Assembly (NCBI GenBank): GCA_900552465.1
Contig: URZO01000042.1
Location: 1 to 33,751, forward strand
Reading direction: 5' to 3'
Length of the DNA: 33,751 nt
Source: an uncultured Parabacteroides sp.
GTDB lineage: Bacteria > Bacteroidota > Bacteroidia > Bacteroidales > Tannerellaceae
The notes under the pieces are model-generated. The model was not told the DNA's origin. It worked only from the letters and a program-made list of their open reading frames with translations, and made no database searches. Positions 1 through 7,861 of the stretch are shown one piece after another. Each line of letters opens with the position of its first letter. Position 1 is the first letter of the stretch. A program made the position numbers and the translations under genes.

Positions 1-63
1 GATTTTTTTTGCATCCATTCTGTAAACTAGTTTTATAAAGACGCTACAAAGATACAAAATTTC

Positions 64-94
64 TTTCATTTACCGCAATTATTTATTTGCTTTG
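64..94 (+). promoter_or_regulatory. Putative Bacteroidetes-type promoter of panC
   Basis: TTTC at 64-67, a 19-bp spacer, then TTGCTTTG at 87-94. This matches the Bacteroidetes -33/-7 pattern (TTTG, 19 bp, TAnnTTTG) with one mismatch in each box. The bases after it (TTTGCACCGTC) are identical to those at the tRNA-His promoter at 26201. The start codon lies about 24 bp downstream. Confidence 0.5.
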
Positions 95-117
95 CACCGT
101 CAATAAGCATCTAAGGG

Positions 118-957
118 ATGAAAATAGTAAACAGTATTAAAGAATTAAAGAGTTATCTCGCTGAAGAAAAGCGTAATAACAAGCAAATCGGCTTTGTTCC
201 CACTATGGGGGCATTGCACAACGGACACCTGAGCCTGGTCGAACGTTGTGTGAAGGAAAACGACGTATGTGTGGTCAGCGTCTTTGTCAATCCGACCCAG
301 TTTAACGACAAGCATGACCTTGAAACTTATCCGCGTACGCTGGATCAGGACTGCGCTTTGCTGGAGCCGGCCGGTTGCGACTATGTGTTTGCCCCGTCGG
401 CAGAAGAAATGTATCCGGAGCCGGATACCCGTACGTTCGATTTTGGGACGGTGTCGGCAGTTATGGAAGGGGCGCGTCGTCCCGGCCATTTTAACGGGGT
501 CGCCCAGATTGTGAGCAAGCTCTTTTATGTGGTCGAACCGGATAATGCCTATTTCGGTGAAAAAGACTTCCAGCAGATTGCTGTGATTCGCGCGATGGTG
601 AAACAGTTGGATATCCCGGTAAAAATCAATGCCTGTCCGATTTTACGCGAGGCGGACGGCCTGGCTTTAAGCAGCCGGAATGTACGTTTGACGCCGGAAC
701 AACGTCAAAAAGCACCGTTAATAGCTCGTACGTTAAAAGAAAGTACTAACTTTGCGCCCGAAAAGAGTGTGCAGGAGGTGATAGATTATGTTATCGATAC
801 GATAAATGCCGATCCTGTCATGCGGGTGGAATACTATGAGATTGTAGATGGCTACACGATGGAATCCATCCGGAACTGGTCCGATACGACATATCCCGTG
901 GGATGTATTACCGTATATTGCGGAGAGGTTCGTCTGATAGATAATATTAAGTACTAA
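118..957 (+). CDS. panC: Pantoate--beta-alanine ligase (pantothenate synthetase)
   Basis: Cytoplasmic enzyme that joins pantoate and beta-alanine using ATP (via pantoyl-adenylate) to make pantothenate, the precursor of coenzyme A. The 279-residue protein is the usual family length. Visible motifs are the HIGH-like nucleotide site PTMGALHNGH (residues 28-37), NPTQF (58-62), GHFNGV around 123-128, FGEKD (146-150) and the KMSKS-like LSSRN (184-188). The ATG at 118 directly follows a purine-rich AAGGG and lies just downstream of a plausible promoter. panD follows on the same strand 196 bp later, and its product makes beta-alanine, so the two genes form a pathway pair. The gap between them is filled by a tandem palindrome array. 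Confidence 0.97.
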   Translation: MKIVNSIKELKSYLAEEKRNNKQIGFVPTMGALHNGHLSLVERCVKENDVCVVSVFVNPTQFNDKHDLETYPRTLDQDCALLEPAGCDYVFAPSAEEMYPEPDTRTFDFGTVSAVMEGARRPGHFNGVAQIVSKLFYVVEPDNAYFGEKDFQQIAVIRAMVKQLDIPVKINACPILREADGLALSSRNVRLTPEQRQKAPLIARTLKESTNFAPEKSVQEVIDYVIDTINADPVMRVEYYEIVDGYTMESIRNWSDTTYPVGCITVYCGEVRLIDNIKY

Positions 958-1000
958 AATAGACTTGTGAATTATGTTTTTGCTTTCCTTGCGAAATAAA

Positions 1001-1110
1001 AGTTTCATATAAGTGAAACAATAGTTTCCTGCCCATGAAACTCCAGTTTCATGCCTATGGAACAAAAGTTTCATGCAGGTGAAACAAAAGTTTCAAGCAA
1101 GGGGAACAAG
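1001..1110. repeat. Five-copy 22-bp tandem palindrome array (array A)
   Basis: Five consecutive units of exactly 22 bp start at 1001, 1023, 1045, 1067 and 1089. Each begins AGTTTC and contains a 6-bp inverted repeat GTTTCA-(6 nt)-TGAAAC. The arms are perfect in units 1 and 4 and slightly degenerate in the others. A decayed unit may precede it (979-1000) and a partial TGAAAC follows at 1111. The array fills most of the 196-bp gap between panC and panD. Neither strand has a T-run after a unit, so these do not look like intrinsic terminators. In RNA each unit could form a small hairpin; on DNA each could be a dimeric-protein site. Confidence 0.9.
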
Positions 1111-1153
1111 TGAAACTAAATAATTCAGAAATTGGAATCATAACTCATATCGT

Positions 1154-1504
1154 ATGTTAATAGAAGTAGTTAAATCAAAGATTCACCGGGTGACGGTCAC
1201 GGAGGCCAACTTGAATTATATCGGCAGTATTACGGTCGATGAGGATTTGTTGGACGCCGCTAATCTGATTGCCAACGAGAAAGTATCTATTGTGAACAAC
1301 AATAACGGCGAACGCCTTGAGACCTATATTATTAAAGGAAAACGAGGTTCTGGTATGGTTTGCCTGAACGGGGCGGCTGCACGAAAGGCACAGCCCGGCG
1401 ATATCATCATCATCATGTCTTATGCCCTGATGGATTTTGAGGAAGCGAAAACATTTAAGCCGTCTGTTGTGTTCCCCGATACGGCGACAAATAGGCTGAT
1501 ATGA
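1154..1504 (+). CDS. panD: Aspartate 1-decarboxylase proenzyme
   Basis: Pyruvoyl-dependent enzyme converting L-aspartate to beta-alanine, the co-substrate of PanC. The 116-residue length is typical. The self-cleavage site is visible as Gly24-Ser25 in NYIGSITVDE; Ser25 would become the pyruvoyl group. Lys9 and Tyr58, conserved catalytic positions in the family, are both present at the expected numbers, and NGAAAR follows around residues 72-77. The gene lies downstream of panC after the 22-bp palindrome array and ends just before an intrinsic terminator, so panC-panD is likely one transcription unit. Confidence 0.96.
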   Translation: MLIEVVKSKIHRVTVTEANLNYIGSITVDEDLLDAANLIANEKVSIVNNNNGERLETYIIKGKRGSGMVCLNGAAARKAQPGDIIIIMSYALMDFEEAKTFKPSVVFPDTATNRLI

Positions 1505-1541
1505 AACATCGGTAGCTGATAATAAATGCAAAAGCATATAG

Positions 1542-1572
1542 AAAAGCTCGTCTGATGTGACGGGCTTTTTTT
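1542..1572 (+). terminator. Intrinsic terminator after panD
   Basis: AAAAGCTCGTC (1542-1552) pairs with GACGGGCTTTT (1559-1569) with one G-T wobble and a 6-nt loop. An uninterrupted T-run follows to 1572. It lies 37 bp after the panD stop and would end the pan transcript before the MATE gene. Confidence 0.88.
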
Positions 1573-1606
1573 ATGAGTATAAACATCCCATTCGAAAATA
1601 AACTGT

Positions 1607-2929
1607 ATGTACACGAATAAACAAATCTGGAATGTAAGTTATCCTATCTTTTTGAGCCTTTTGGCGCAGAATGTTATCAACGTGACAGATACTGCGTTTT
1701 TAGGGCGGGTAGGCGAGGTTGAACTGGGCGCATCGGCAATGGGCGGTTTGTTCTATATCTGTGCCTTTACGATTGCTTTCGGTTTCAGTACCGGGTCGCA
1801 GATTATCATGGCCCGGCGCAATGGAGAGCGGAATTACAGGGAAGTCGGACCGGTGATGATACAGGGCGTTTTTTTCCTGCTTGCGTTAGCGGCTGTCATG
1901 TTTACGCTGTCCCGTCTGTTTGCGGGGGATATTATGCGGGGACTGATTTCTTCCGATACGATTCTGTCTGCTACGGAAGAGTTTCTGGACTGGCGCGTGT
2001 TCGGTTTCTTTTTCTCTTTTGTGAATGTGATGTTCCGTGCTTTGTTCATTGGCATTACGCGCACAAAGGTGTTGACGTTGAATGCGATCGTGATGGCGCT
2101 GACCAATGTCTTGCTCGACTATCTGTTGATATTCGGGCACTGGGGATTTCCGGAACTGGGGATTAAGGGAGCGGCTATTGCGTCGGTGATGGCGGAGGCT
2201 GTTTCGATTGTGTTTTATATGATTTATACCCGGATGACGGTGGATATCAAGAAGTATGCCCTGAACCAGTTCCGTTCGTTCGATGTCAAGTTGCTGAGGC
2301 ATGTGTTGGGTATTTCCATCTTTACGATGTTGCAGTATTTCATATCGCTTAGTACCTATTTCATGCTTTTCGTGGCGGTGGAACATCTGGGACAGCGGGA
2401 GCTGGCGGTTGCGAATATTGTCCGCAGTGTCTATATTGTCTTGTTGATTCCTGTCAATTCCTTGTCGACGGCGACGAATACATTCGTAAGTAACAGCATC
2501 GGTGCGGGTCATAAAGACCAGGTGATACCGATTATCCGTCATATCACCTGGATATCGTTGGGGATCATGGCGGTGTTTGTTTCCGTCACCTGTTTGATTC
2601 CGTCTACGATCCTGTCGGTTTATACGAATGACGCGTCTTTGATCGAGGCGTCTGTGCCTTCGCTTTATGTCATTTCCGGCGCTTTGTTGATCGGGGCGGT
2701 CGCTAATATCGTTTTTAACGGGGTGACGGGTACGGGAAATACGCGCTCCGCCTTTGCCATGGAGTTGGTCACGCTCGTTTTTTACACCTTATTTATATAT
2801 GTAGCCGGAATGCGTTTGCACATGCCGGTAGCCGTTTGCTTCCTGACCGAGGTCGTTTATTATACCGGTTTGTTGGTGGCAAGCGTTGTTTATCTGAAGA
2901 AAGCCTCCTGGCAGAATAAGAAAATCTGA
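1607..2929 (+). CDS. MATE family multidrug/metabolite exporter
   Basis: Polytopic inner-membrane antiporter of the MATE (NorM/DinF-like) family, expected to export cationic drugs or metabolites using a proton or sodium gradient. At 440 residues it has the usual length for a 12-helix MATE protein. The N-terminal helix carries the typical Q-N-V-x-N-x-x-D-T pattern (AQNVINVTDTAFLGRVG, about residues 20-36), followed by alternating hydrophobic segments over the whole protein. A second-half signature, GAVANIVFNGVTGTGNTRSA (about 363-382), matches the family's internal repeat. The ATG at 1607 is the first in frame after the panD terminator. The substrate cannot be inferred. Confidence 0.9.
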   Translation: MYTNKQIWNVSYPIFLSLLAQNVINVTDTAFLGRVGEVELGASAMGGLFYICAFTIAFGFSTGSQIIMARRNGERNYREVGPVMIQGVFFLLALAAVMFTLSRLFAGDIMRGLISSDTILSATEEFLDWRVFGFFFSFVNVMFRALFIGITRTKVLTLNAIVMALTNVLLDYLLIFGHWGFPELGIKGAAIASVMAEAVSIVFYMIYTRMTVDIKKYALNQFRSFDVKLLRHVLGISIFTMLQYFISLSTYFMLFVAVEHLGQRELAVANIVRSVYIVLLIPVNSLSTATNTFVSNSIGAGHKDQVIPIIRHITWISLGIMAVFVSVTCLIPSTILSVYTNDASLIEASVPSLYVISGALLIGAVANIVFNGVTGTGNTRSAFAMELVTLVFYTLFIYVAGMRLHMPVAVCFLTEVVYYTGLLVASVVYLKKASWQNKKI

Positions 2930-2961
2930 AGCTATTTCGTCCGGATAGTTGCTTGTTTTGA

Positions 2962-2982
2962 CCCGATAGATTTGCTATCGGG
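2962..2982 (+). terminator. Perfect hairpin after the MATE gene, possible terminator
   Basis: CCCGATAG (2962-2969), loop ATTTG, CTATCGGG (2975-2982): an 8-bp perfect stem 32 bp after the MATE stop. No T-run follows, so it may be a pause, a processing hairpin or a factor-dependent end rather than a classical terminator. Confidence 0.4.
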
Positions 2983-3064
2983 CCGGATAATCCCGTTTGC
3001 GGTTGTTGCTGTTTTTGCGTAATGCCTTGAATTTGTTTTTTTGTGTATACAAAAAAGGTGAGTT

Positions 3065-3790
3065 ATGAGGTGTAATAATTGCGGCTGGGAAAATTCCGGT
3101 GATAGATCATATTGCGAGAAGTGTAATTCTCCGTTATCAAATTATGCTGTGCGGGAACATGCTGTTACGGATGTCTATGCACGGCGCACAGTCAATGAAA
3201 GTGCAGGGATGAATGTCGGGAGGCCGACTGTTTATGAACAGGGAGAAGGTGAAACCTGTCCTGAATGCGGTTATCCGATGTTGCCGGATATGGCGGAATG
3301 CCCTAATTGCAGTCACTCCAGGTCGGGGCAGGAGAGTTCCGACTCTTCCTCCCTGAACTGTCCCAAGTGTAACCACGAGAATAGGAAAGATGCATTTTAC
3401 TGTTCTCACTGTGGCTATGAACTGCAGAAAAAAGAGCCGGCCAAACCGGTACGGCCTGATTATGGAAGAAAAACGATTACTCCTTGGGAAATGCAGGCGC
3501 CGGTCTGTTCTTGCCGTCTTTCCATGATCCCCAATAATAACGAAGAAGTACCGGCTGCTCCGCTTTCATTCTCCGGAGAAGAAATTCTTCTGAACCGCAG
3601 CAATACGGATGCGGACAATATGACGATTACTTCCAAAGAACAGGCTGTCCTGACATACGAAAATAAGAAATGGTATATCCAGGATAGAAGTGAACAGAAA
3701 ACTACATTCGTTTATACAACCGAAAAAATAGAATTAAAGCCCGGAGACATAATTGTATTGGGAAACAGAAGATTTGAATTCAGCGAATAA
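3065..3790 (+). CDS. Triple zinc-ribbon protein with a C-terminal FHA-like domain
   Basis: 241-residue probable cytoplasmic protein, first gene of the phosphosignalling cluster. Three four-cysteine zinc-ribbon motifs are visible: C3-C6/C17-C20, C65-C68/C79-C82 and C99-C102/C113-C116. An extra C148-C150 pair follows. The segment at about 165-241 is beta-rich and ends LKPGDIIVLGNRRFEF, which resembles the last strands of a forkhead-associated (FHA) fold. The usual GR..SRRH..NG phosphothreonine-binding residues are not recognisable, so it may be a degenerate FHA domain. The kinase gene begins 19 bp downstream. Inferred role: adaptor or substrate for the adjacent kinase. I cannot match it to a named family beyond these domains. 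Confidence 0.75.
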   Translation: MRCNNCGWENSGDRSYCEKCNSPLSNYAVREHAVTDVYARRTVNESAGMNVGRPTVYEQGEGETCPECGYPMLPDMAECPNCSHSRSGQESSDSSSLNCPKCNHENRKDAFYCSHCGYELQKKEPAKPVRPDYGRKTITPWEMQAPVCSCRLSMIPNNNEEVPAAPLSFSGEEILLNRSNTDADNMTITSKEQAVLTYENKKWYIQDRSEQKTTFVYTTEKIELKPGDIIVLGNRRFEFSE

Positions 3791-3809
3791 TCCTGGAGGG
3801 TGAATCGTC

Positions 3810-5102
3810 ATGTCCGGAATAGTCGTTAACAGGTGTGATTTTACGGTGGGCCAGCATATCGGCGGGCTTTATCGGGTGGATCTTGTCCTGGGGGAAGGTT
3901 CTTTCGGAAAAGTATTCAAGGTTACGGGAACCGGCTCGCAGGTGTATGCCTTGAAGTTGTTGAAACTGTGGGAAATCGTGCCCGAACTTCGTAAGCCTCT
4001 GATGGACCGCTTCGTCATGGAATTTGAAACCGGATTGATAAAGAGTCGTTTCCTGGTTCATTCCGTCGCTCATGGTTTGGAATGCGGCAATCCTTTTATC
4101 GTGATGGATTATTGTTCGAAAGGGAATCTTACCCAGTATATGGATCGTAACTCCGTAGATCTGGTGAAGGTCGGGCGGGAGATTCTTTGCGGGCTGAACG
4201 ATTTGCATAAGAACGGTAAAGTCCACCGGGACCTCAAACCTGAAAACGTACTGATAAAAGAAGACGGGACAGCCGCCCTCACAGATTTCGGGATCAGTGG
4301 CGATCGTAATAAGCGGATGACGGAACGGAATATCCTGGGACGTCCCCAGCAAATATTCGGAACCTATGCCTATATGCCTCCCGAACAGGTGAATCGCCTG
4401 CGGGGAGACGCGACGGTTCTTCCAACAACCGATATTTTTTCTTTTGGCGTGATGATGTATCAACTGCTGACAGGAAAATTGCCTTTTGGCGAATTGAACG
4501 ACCATAATGACCTGGTTGTCTATCAGCGGAATGGTAAAAACGGAAATTGGGACAGGAAACTGCTCGGGCAGACCGGAAAAGGTGTTGTTTGGGAAAAAGT
4601 GATCGAAGGTTGTCTGGTCCCTGATTTTAAACAACGCCTGCAGTCGGCCGCAGCTGTGTTGGAACTGATGCCCCGCGGACAATTCGTGTCGAATATCCCC
4701 TTGCCGGTTGAGAAGAAGCCGGAAGCAGTTCCGAACGGTCTGTCCCTGCGGGTGATGCAAGGACGGGAGCATGGCCGGGTCTACGATTTGACCCGTCTGT
4801 TCCGGAGTCAGAAAAGGCTGATTACGGTGGGGCGGGATGACTCGAATGTCATTCGTCTCGCAGAAGAAGAAAGCCCGTATATATCCCGCCGTCATTGCAC
4901 GGTTGAAACGGACGGCCGGACAAACCGCTGGTTTATCCGGGACGGGCAATGGGTTGCGGAACGGGGCAAAAAGGGATACTGGAAGGATTCGGCAAACGGA
5001 ACCTATATCAACTCGACCCCGGTCACTTCGGGGGGCAGCGAACTCCATGCCGGAGACATTATCACGATCGGCGATGTCACGTTCAGGGTGGAAGGTTATT
5101 AA
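3810..5102 (+). CDS. Ser/Thr protein kinase with C-terminal FHA domain
   Basis: 430-residue Hanks-type kinase without a visible signal peptide or membrane segment, so probably cytosolic. Kinase domain, about residues 20-290: glycine loop GEGSFG (28-33), ATP lysine K49 in YALKLL, catalytic loop HRDLKPEN (139-146), DFG (159-161) and PPEQ (190-193) in the APE position. This is an RD kinase with all key residues. A short linker leads to an FHA domain at about 310-430 with GRDDSN (341-346), SRRH (359-362) and NGTYIN (396-401), the set used to bind phosphothreonine peptides. The start has a good ribosome site (GGAGGG, 3796-3801). Linking a kinase to its own phosphopeptide reader suggests autophosphorylation-dependent docking with the neighbouring FHA proteins. 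Confidence 0.93.
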   Translation: MSGIVVNRCDFTVGQHIGGLYRVDLVLGEGSFGKVFKVTGTGSQVYALKLLKLWEIVPELRKPLMDRFVMEFETGLIKSRFLVHSVAHGLECGNPFIVMDYCSKGNLTQYMDRNSVDLVKVGREILCGLNDLHKNGKVHRDLKPENVLIKEDGTAALTDFGISGDRNKRMTERNILGRPQQIFGTYAYMPPEQVNRLRGDATVLPTTDIFSFGVMMYQLLTGKLPFGELNDHNDLVVYQRNGKNGNWDRKLLGQTGKGVVWEKVIEGCLVPDFKQRLQSAAAVLELMPRGQFVSNIPLPVEKKPEAVPNGLSLRVMQGREHGRVYDLTRLFRSQKRLITVGRDDSNVIRLAEEESPYISRRHCTVETDGRTNRWFIRDGQWVAERGKKGYWKDSANGTYINSTPVTSGGSELHAGDIITIGDVTFRVEGY

Positions 5103-5136
5103 ATCTGATTTATTAATGAAAAAATAAGATAGAGTT

Positions 5137-6786
5137 ATGGTACAAAGACAAACAGAGCCGTACAGACGGTCCTTTTCCGGATCGGTCGGCGCAGGAATGG
5201 GAGCATTGATGGGAGGTGCACACAAACAATATTACGTATTGGAACATCGCATGTCGTCCAAATATCATCGTGCCGGAGAGACGCAGAAGATCATTGTCGA
5301 TCAGGTGGAAATGGGGCGTGATCCGCGTTGCCAGGTTCGTTTTGACGATTCATTTACGTCGGTGAGCCGCCGCCATGCAGCTATAGTACGCGATGGGGCA
5401 GGCTGGAAACTGGTTCATTTGTCTAAAGTCAATTCGACGCTTTTGAACGGCCGTCCGGTTACGGATGAGTGGTATCTGCAGAACGGGGATGAGATTCAGC
5501 TTTCTTCTAATGGTCCCCGTATGGGATTCATCGTTCCCCAGGGCGATAGAAGCATGATTAAGAATATTAACTTTACGGAACGGTTCAGTTTGTTCCGCCA
5601 GCAGGCATTACGGCCCTATAAACAGATGATGGTCTGGATGTCCGTCGTTTTCCTGTTGGTGATCGGCGGCTTTATTGCTTGGAATATCCTGAACCAGCAA
5701 CAGGTGCAGAAAGCAAACGAGATGTTGGCGGGAAGCATAGCCTCGGTAAGCGCCCGTCAGGATAGCGCCGGAGTAGAGTCGCAAAGACAGCTTGCCGCCG
5801 TTTCCAGCCAGGCGCAGGATGCAGCCCAGGCCGCAATACAAGCCAGTCAGGCCAGTCAAGCCACAACCTCCCAGGGAATCAACCAGCTTCGCAGCGAATT
5901 GGTCGGTCTGAAAAGCGATTTGCAAACAGCCCGCGAAGAACAAAAAGAGAGTGAGTCGGTCAAACAGTCAGTTCCCAGTGAGCCGGTGGCAGCCCCGGTC
6001 GCTTCCACCGCTCCGGCTACAAACGGGATGACTTCCTACGAGAGCTGTTTCCCTTACATCTATTATATCCAGCTCGATAAGGTGGAACATACGAATAAGA
6101 AAGGAAAAGTGGAAGTCATCAATATCATCCACCGCTGGGCCGGTACCGGTTTTCTGCTGAGCGACGGACGCTTTGTCACTTCACGCCGTATCATTGAAAG
6201 ATGGTATTATGCCGTGAACGGCAACCTGATGGACGAAGACATGCGTCCGCTGAACAAAGCCGTATGTAATCTGGAGAAAGTAGTCGCTTATTTTACCGCC
6301 TATTCTTCAACCGGAGATGCCCTGACCTTTACGAGCGACCAGTTCACTTGTGACCGTAGCGCCGACACCTATACCGTTCTTCGCGGCCCGTTGGGAGGCC
6401 TTGTGAAGGGAGCCCGCCTGCGTATTGCCCCGTCGAACGGAGGTAAAGACTGGGCTTATTTCCAGACAGCCAAGAAAGGCGGTTTGAAGTTCGACCCGTC
6501 CCGGTCGACTTCGTTAGGCAGAGGAATCTCTCTCACTATTTTAGGATTCCCCGGAGAAGTCGGGATCAATTCAGCTTCCGGCCCTGTCTACGGCAGCGGC
6601 GTGACGGCAAGCAGCGGATTGGACCGCGGAGATATCATGACGACCAATACCAGCTTTGAGATGGGCGGTTCGGGCGCACCTGTTTTCGCTGTTTCGGATA
6701 ACGGAGAATATGAGGTTGTCGGGCTGATCTCGTCGATGGCAGAAGGACAGCGGGGAATAGTCGTTCCGGTAGCTGCTGTCCGCTGA
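5137..6786 (+). CDS. FHA - transmembrane - coiled-coil protein with trypsin-fold domain lacking the catalytic His
   Basis: 549 residues. An FHA domain (about 50-135) shows GRDPRC (60-65), SRRH (77-80) and NSTLLNG (99-105). One transmembrane segment lies at about 164-184. A Gln/Ala/Ser-rich region at about 187-275 is likely a coiled coil, and a Pro/Ala linker follows. The C-terminal domain (about 300-549) resembles a chymotrypsin-fold protease: GTGFLLSDG (336-344) and GGSGAPV (510-516) with the serine at S512. Where active family members have V-T-x-A-H, this protein has V-T-S-R-R (347-351), so the catalytic His appears replaced by Arg. The Asp position is also unclear. Inferred topology: FHA in the cytoplasm, protease-like domain in the periplasm. 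It is either a pseudoprotease acting as a sensor or scaffold, or an unusual enzyme. Confidence 0.85.
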   Translation: MVQRQTEPYRRSFSGSVGAGMGALMGGAHKQYYVLEHRMSSKYHRAGETQKIIVDQVEMGRDPRCQVRFDDSFTSVSRRHAAIVRDGAGWKLVHLSKVNSTLLNGRPVTDEWYLQNGDEIQLSSNGPRMGFIVPQGDRSMIKNINFTERFSLFRQQALRPYKQMMVWMSVVFLLVIGGFIAWNILNQQQVQKANEMLAGSIASVSARQDSAGVESQRQLAAVSSQAQDAAQAAIQASQASQATTSQGINQLRSELVGLKSDLQTAREEQKESESVKQSVPSEPVAAPVASTAPATNGMTSYESCFPYIYYIQLDKVEHTNKKGKVEVINIIHRWAGTGFLLSDGRFVTSRRIIERWYYAVNGNLMDEDMRPLNKAVCNLEKVVAYFTAYSSTGDALTFTSDQFTCDRSADTYTVLRGPLGGLVKGARLRIAPSNGGKDWAYFQTAKKGGLKFDPSRSTSLGRGISLTILGFPGEVGINSASGPVYGSGVTASSGLDRGDIMTTNTSFEMGGSGAPVFAVSDNGEYEVVGLISSMAEGQRGIVVPVAAVR

Positions 6787-6805
6787 TAAAAAGGAAAAAG
6801 AGTAT

Positions 6806-7858
6806 ATGGGAGAAACGAATAATAGTTCTTTTAGATTTAAGCTCGGGGCGCAAACAAATGTCGGATGTGTCCGTACGAACAACGAGGATAACTTTGTCGT
6901 GAGTGCAGACCTGGCGTCGGGGGAGTGGCTTCTCCCCCTCGACAGCCACACCCTATTCTCCTTAGGCGATAAAGGGACCATGCTGGTCGTTGCCGATGGC
7001 ATGGGCGGGTTGGATGCCGGCGAAATTGCTTCCCAGATAGCAGTCGACACGGTCAAAGCGTTTTTTGCGGCGGATAAGATCACGGACGAGATCGTGAAAG
7101 ACGAAACGACTATCCGCAAGTATATGCGCGAAGCCGTGATTGCAGCCGACGAGAATATCAAGAAAAGGAGCAAAGAGGAAAAGGGTGTCAAATCGATGGG
7201 AACCACCCTCGTTGCCGCCTGGCTGATCGGCGGATATGCCAATATAGTCTGGTGTGGCGACAGCCGCGGCTACCTGTTCAATCCGGTTTCCGGGCTGACG
7301 CGGGTGACGAAGGATCATTCATACGTTCAGGAACTGGTCGACAGCGGGCGGCTTCTGCCGGAATATGCCTTCGATCATCCCGATAACAACATCATTACCC
7401 GTAGCTTGGGCAACCCTCAGAAAGCCGCTAATCCGGATTTCGTCCGCTTGCAGTTGCAGGAAGGGGAAATCCTTTTGCTTTGTACGGACGGTCTGAACTC
7501 GATGCTCCGGGACGAGGAGATCGAGGCGGTCATGCAGGAGACGTCCGGCGAGATAGACACCTGTACGAAAGCATTGATCCAGGGTGCTCTGGATCTGGGC
7601 GGCCATGATAACGTCACGGTAGTCCTGTGCCAGATCGTTCCGGAAGAAGATCAGAAAGCAGTACCGGAAATGCAGCAGACTGTTTCGACCTTTACGAAAA
7701 AAGACCGGGAAAAGCCGGGCCGCAGGAGGACCTTCTGGACGCTGGGCGTTCTGTTGGTCCTTCTCTTGTCGTGCTTAGTCTGGCTTTTTTCGGGGGAGAG
7801 CAACGGGCAGCTTTGGAAAAACAAGATTATTCACTGGTATGAACAAACAGTAAAATAA
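6806..7858 (+). CDS. PP2C-family Ser/Thr phosphatase with C-terminal membrane anchor
   Basis: 350-residue metal-dependent protein phosphatase, the expected off-switch for the flanking kinases. PP2C metal and catalytic motifs are present: NNEDNF with E27/D28, VVADGMGG with D64/G65, SMGTT (130-134), CGDSRGY (150-156), LCTDGL with D228, and GGHDNVT with D268. The catalytic domain is about residues 10-280. After a charged linker, one hydrophobic segment (about 309-329) and a short basic tail suggest tail anchoring in the inner membrane with the enzyme facing the cytoplasm. The gene starts 19 bp after the previous stop and ends 3 bp before the next start, indicating co-transcription. Confidence 0.93.
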   Translation: MGETNNSSFRFKLGAQTNVGCVRTNNEDNFVVSADLASGEWLLPLDSHTLFSLGDKGTMLVVADGMGGLDAGEIASQIAVDTVKAFFAADKITDEIVKDETTIRKYMREAVIAADENIKKRSKEEKGVKSMGTTLVAAWLIGGYANIVWCGDSRGYLFNPVSGLTRVTKDHSYVQELVDSGRLLPEYAFDHPDNNIITRSLGNPQKAANPDFVRLQLQEGEILLLCTDGLNSMLRDEEIEAVMQETSGEIDTCTKALIQGALDLGGHDNVTVVLCQIVPEEDQKAVPEMQQTVSTFTKKDREKPGRRRTFWTLGVLLVLLLSCLVWLFSGESNGQLWKNKIIHWYEQTVK

Positions 7859-7861
7859 ACT

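Noticed and set aside
3780..5225. Long (481-residue) open frame antisense to the kinase-FHA gene
   Set aside because: The plus strand encodes a complete kinase and FHA domain with all motifs; the antisense translation resembles no family and is a by-product of codon bias.
6916..6943. Hairpin GTCGGGGGAG / CTCCCCCTCGAC in the PP2C gene
   Set aside because: Seven-base core with a bulge, in the middle of coding sequence with no T-run; it is compatible with chance and codon use.
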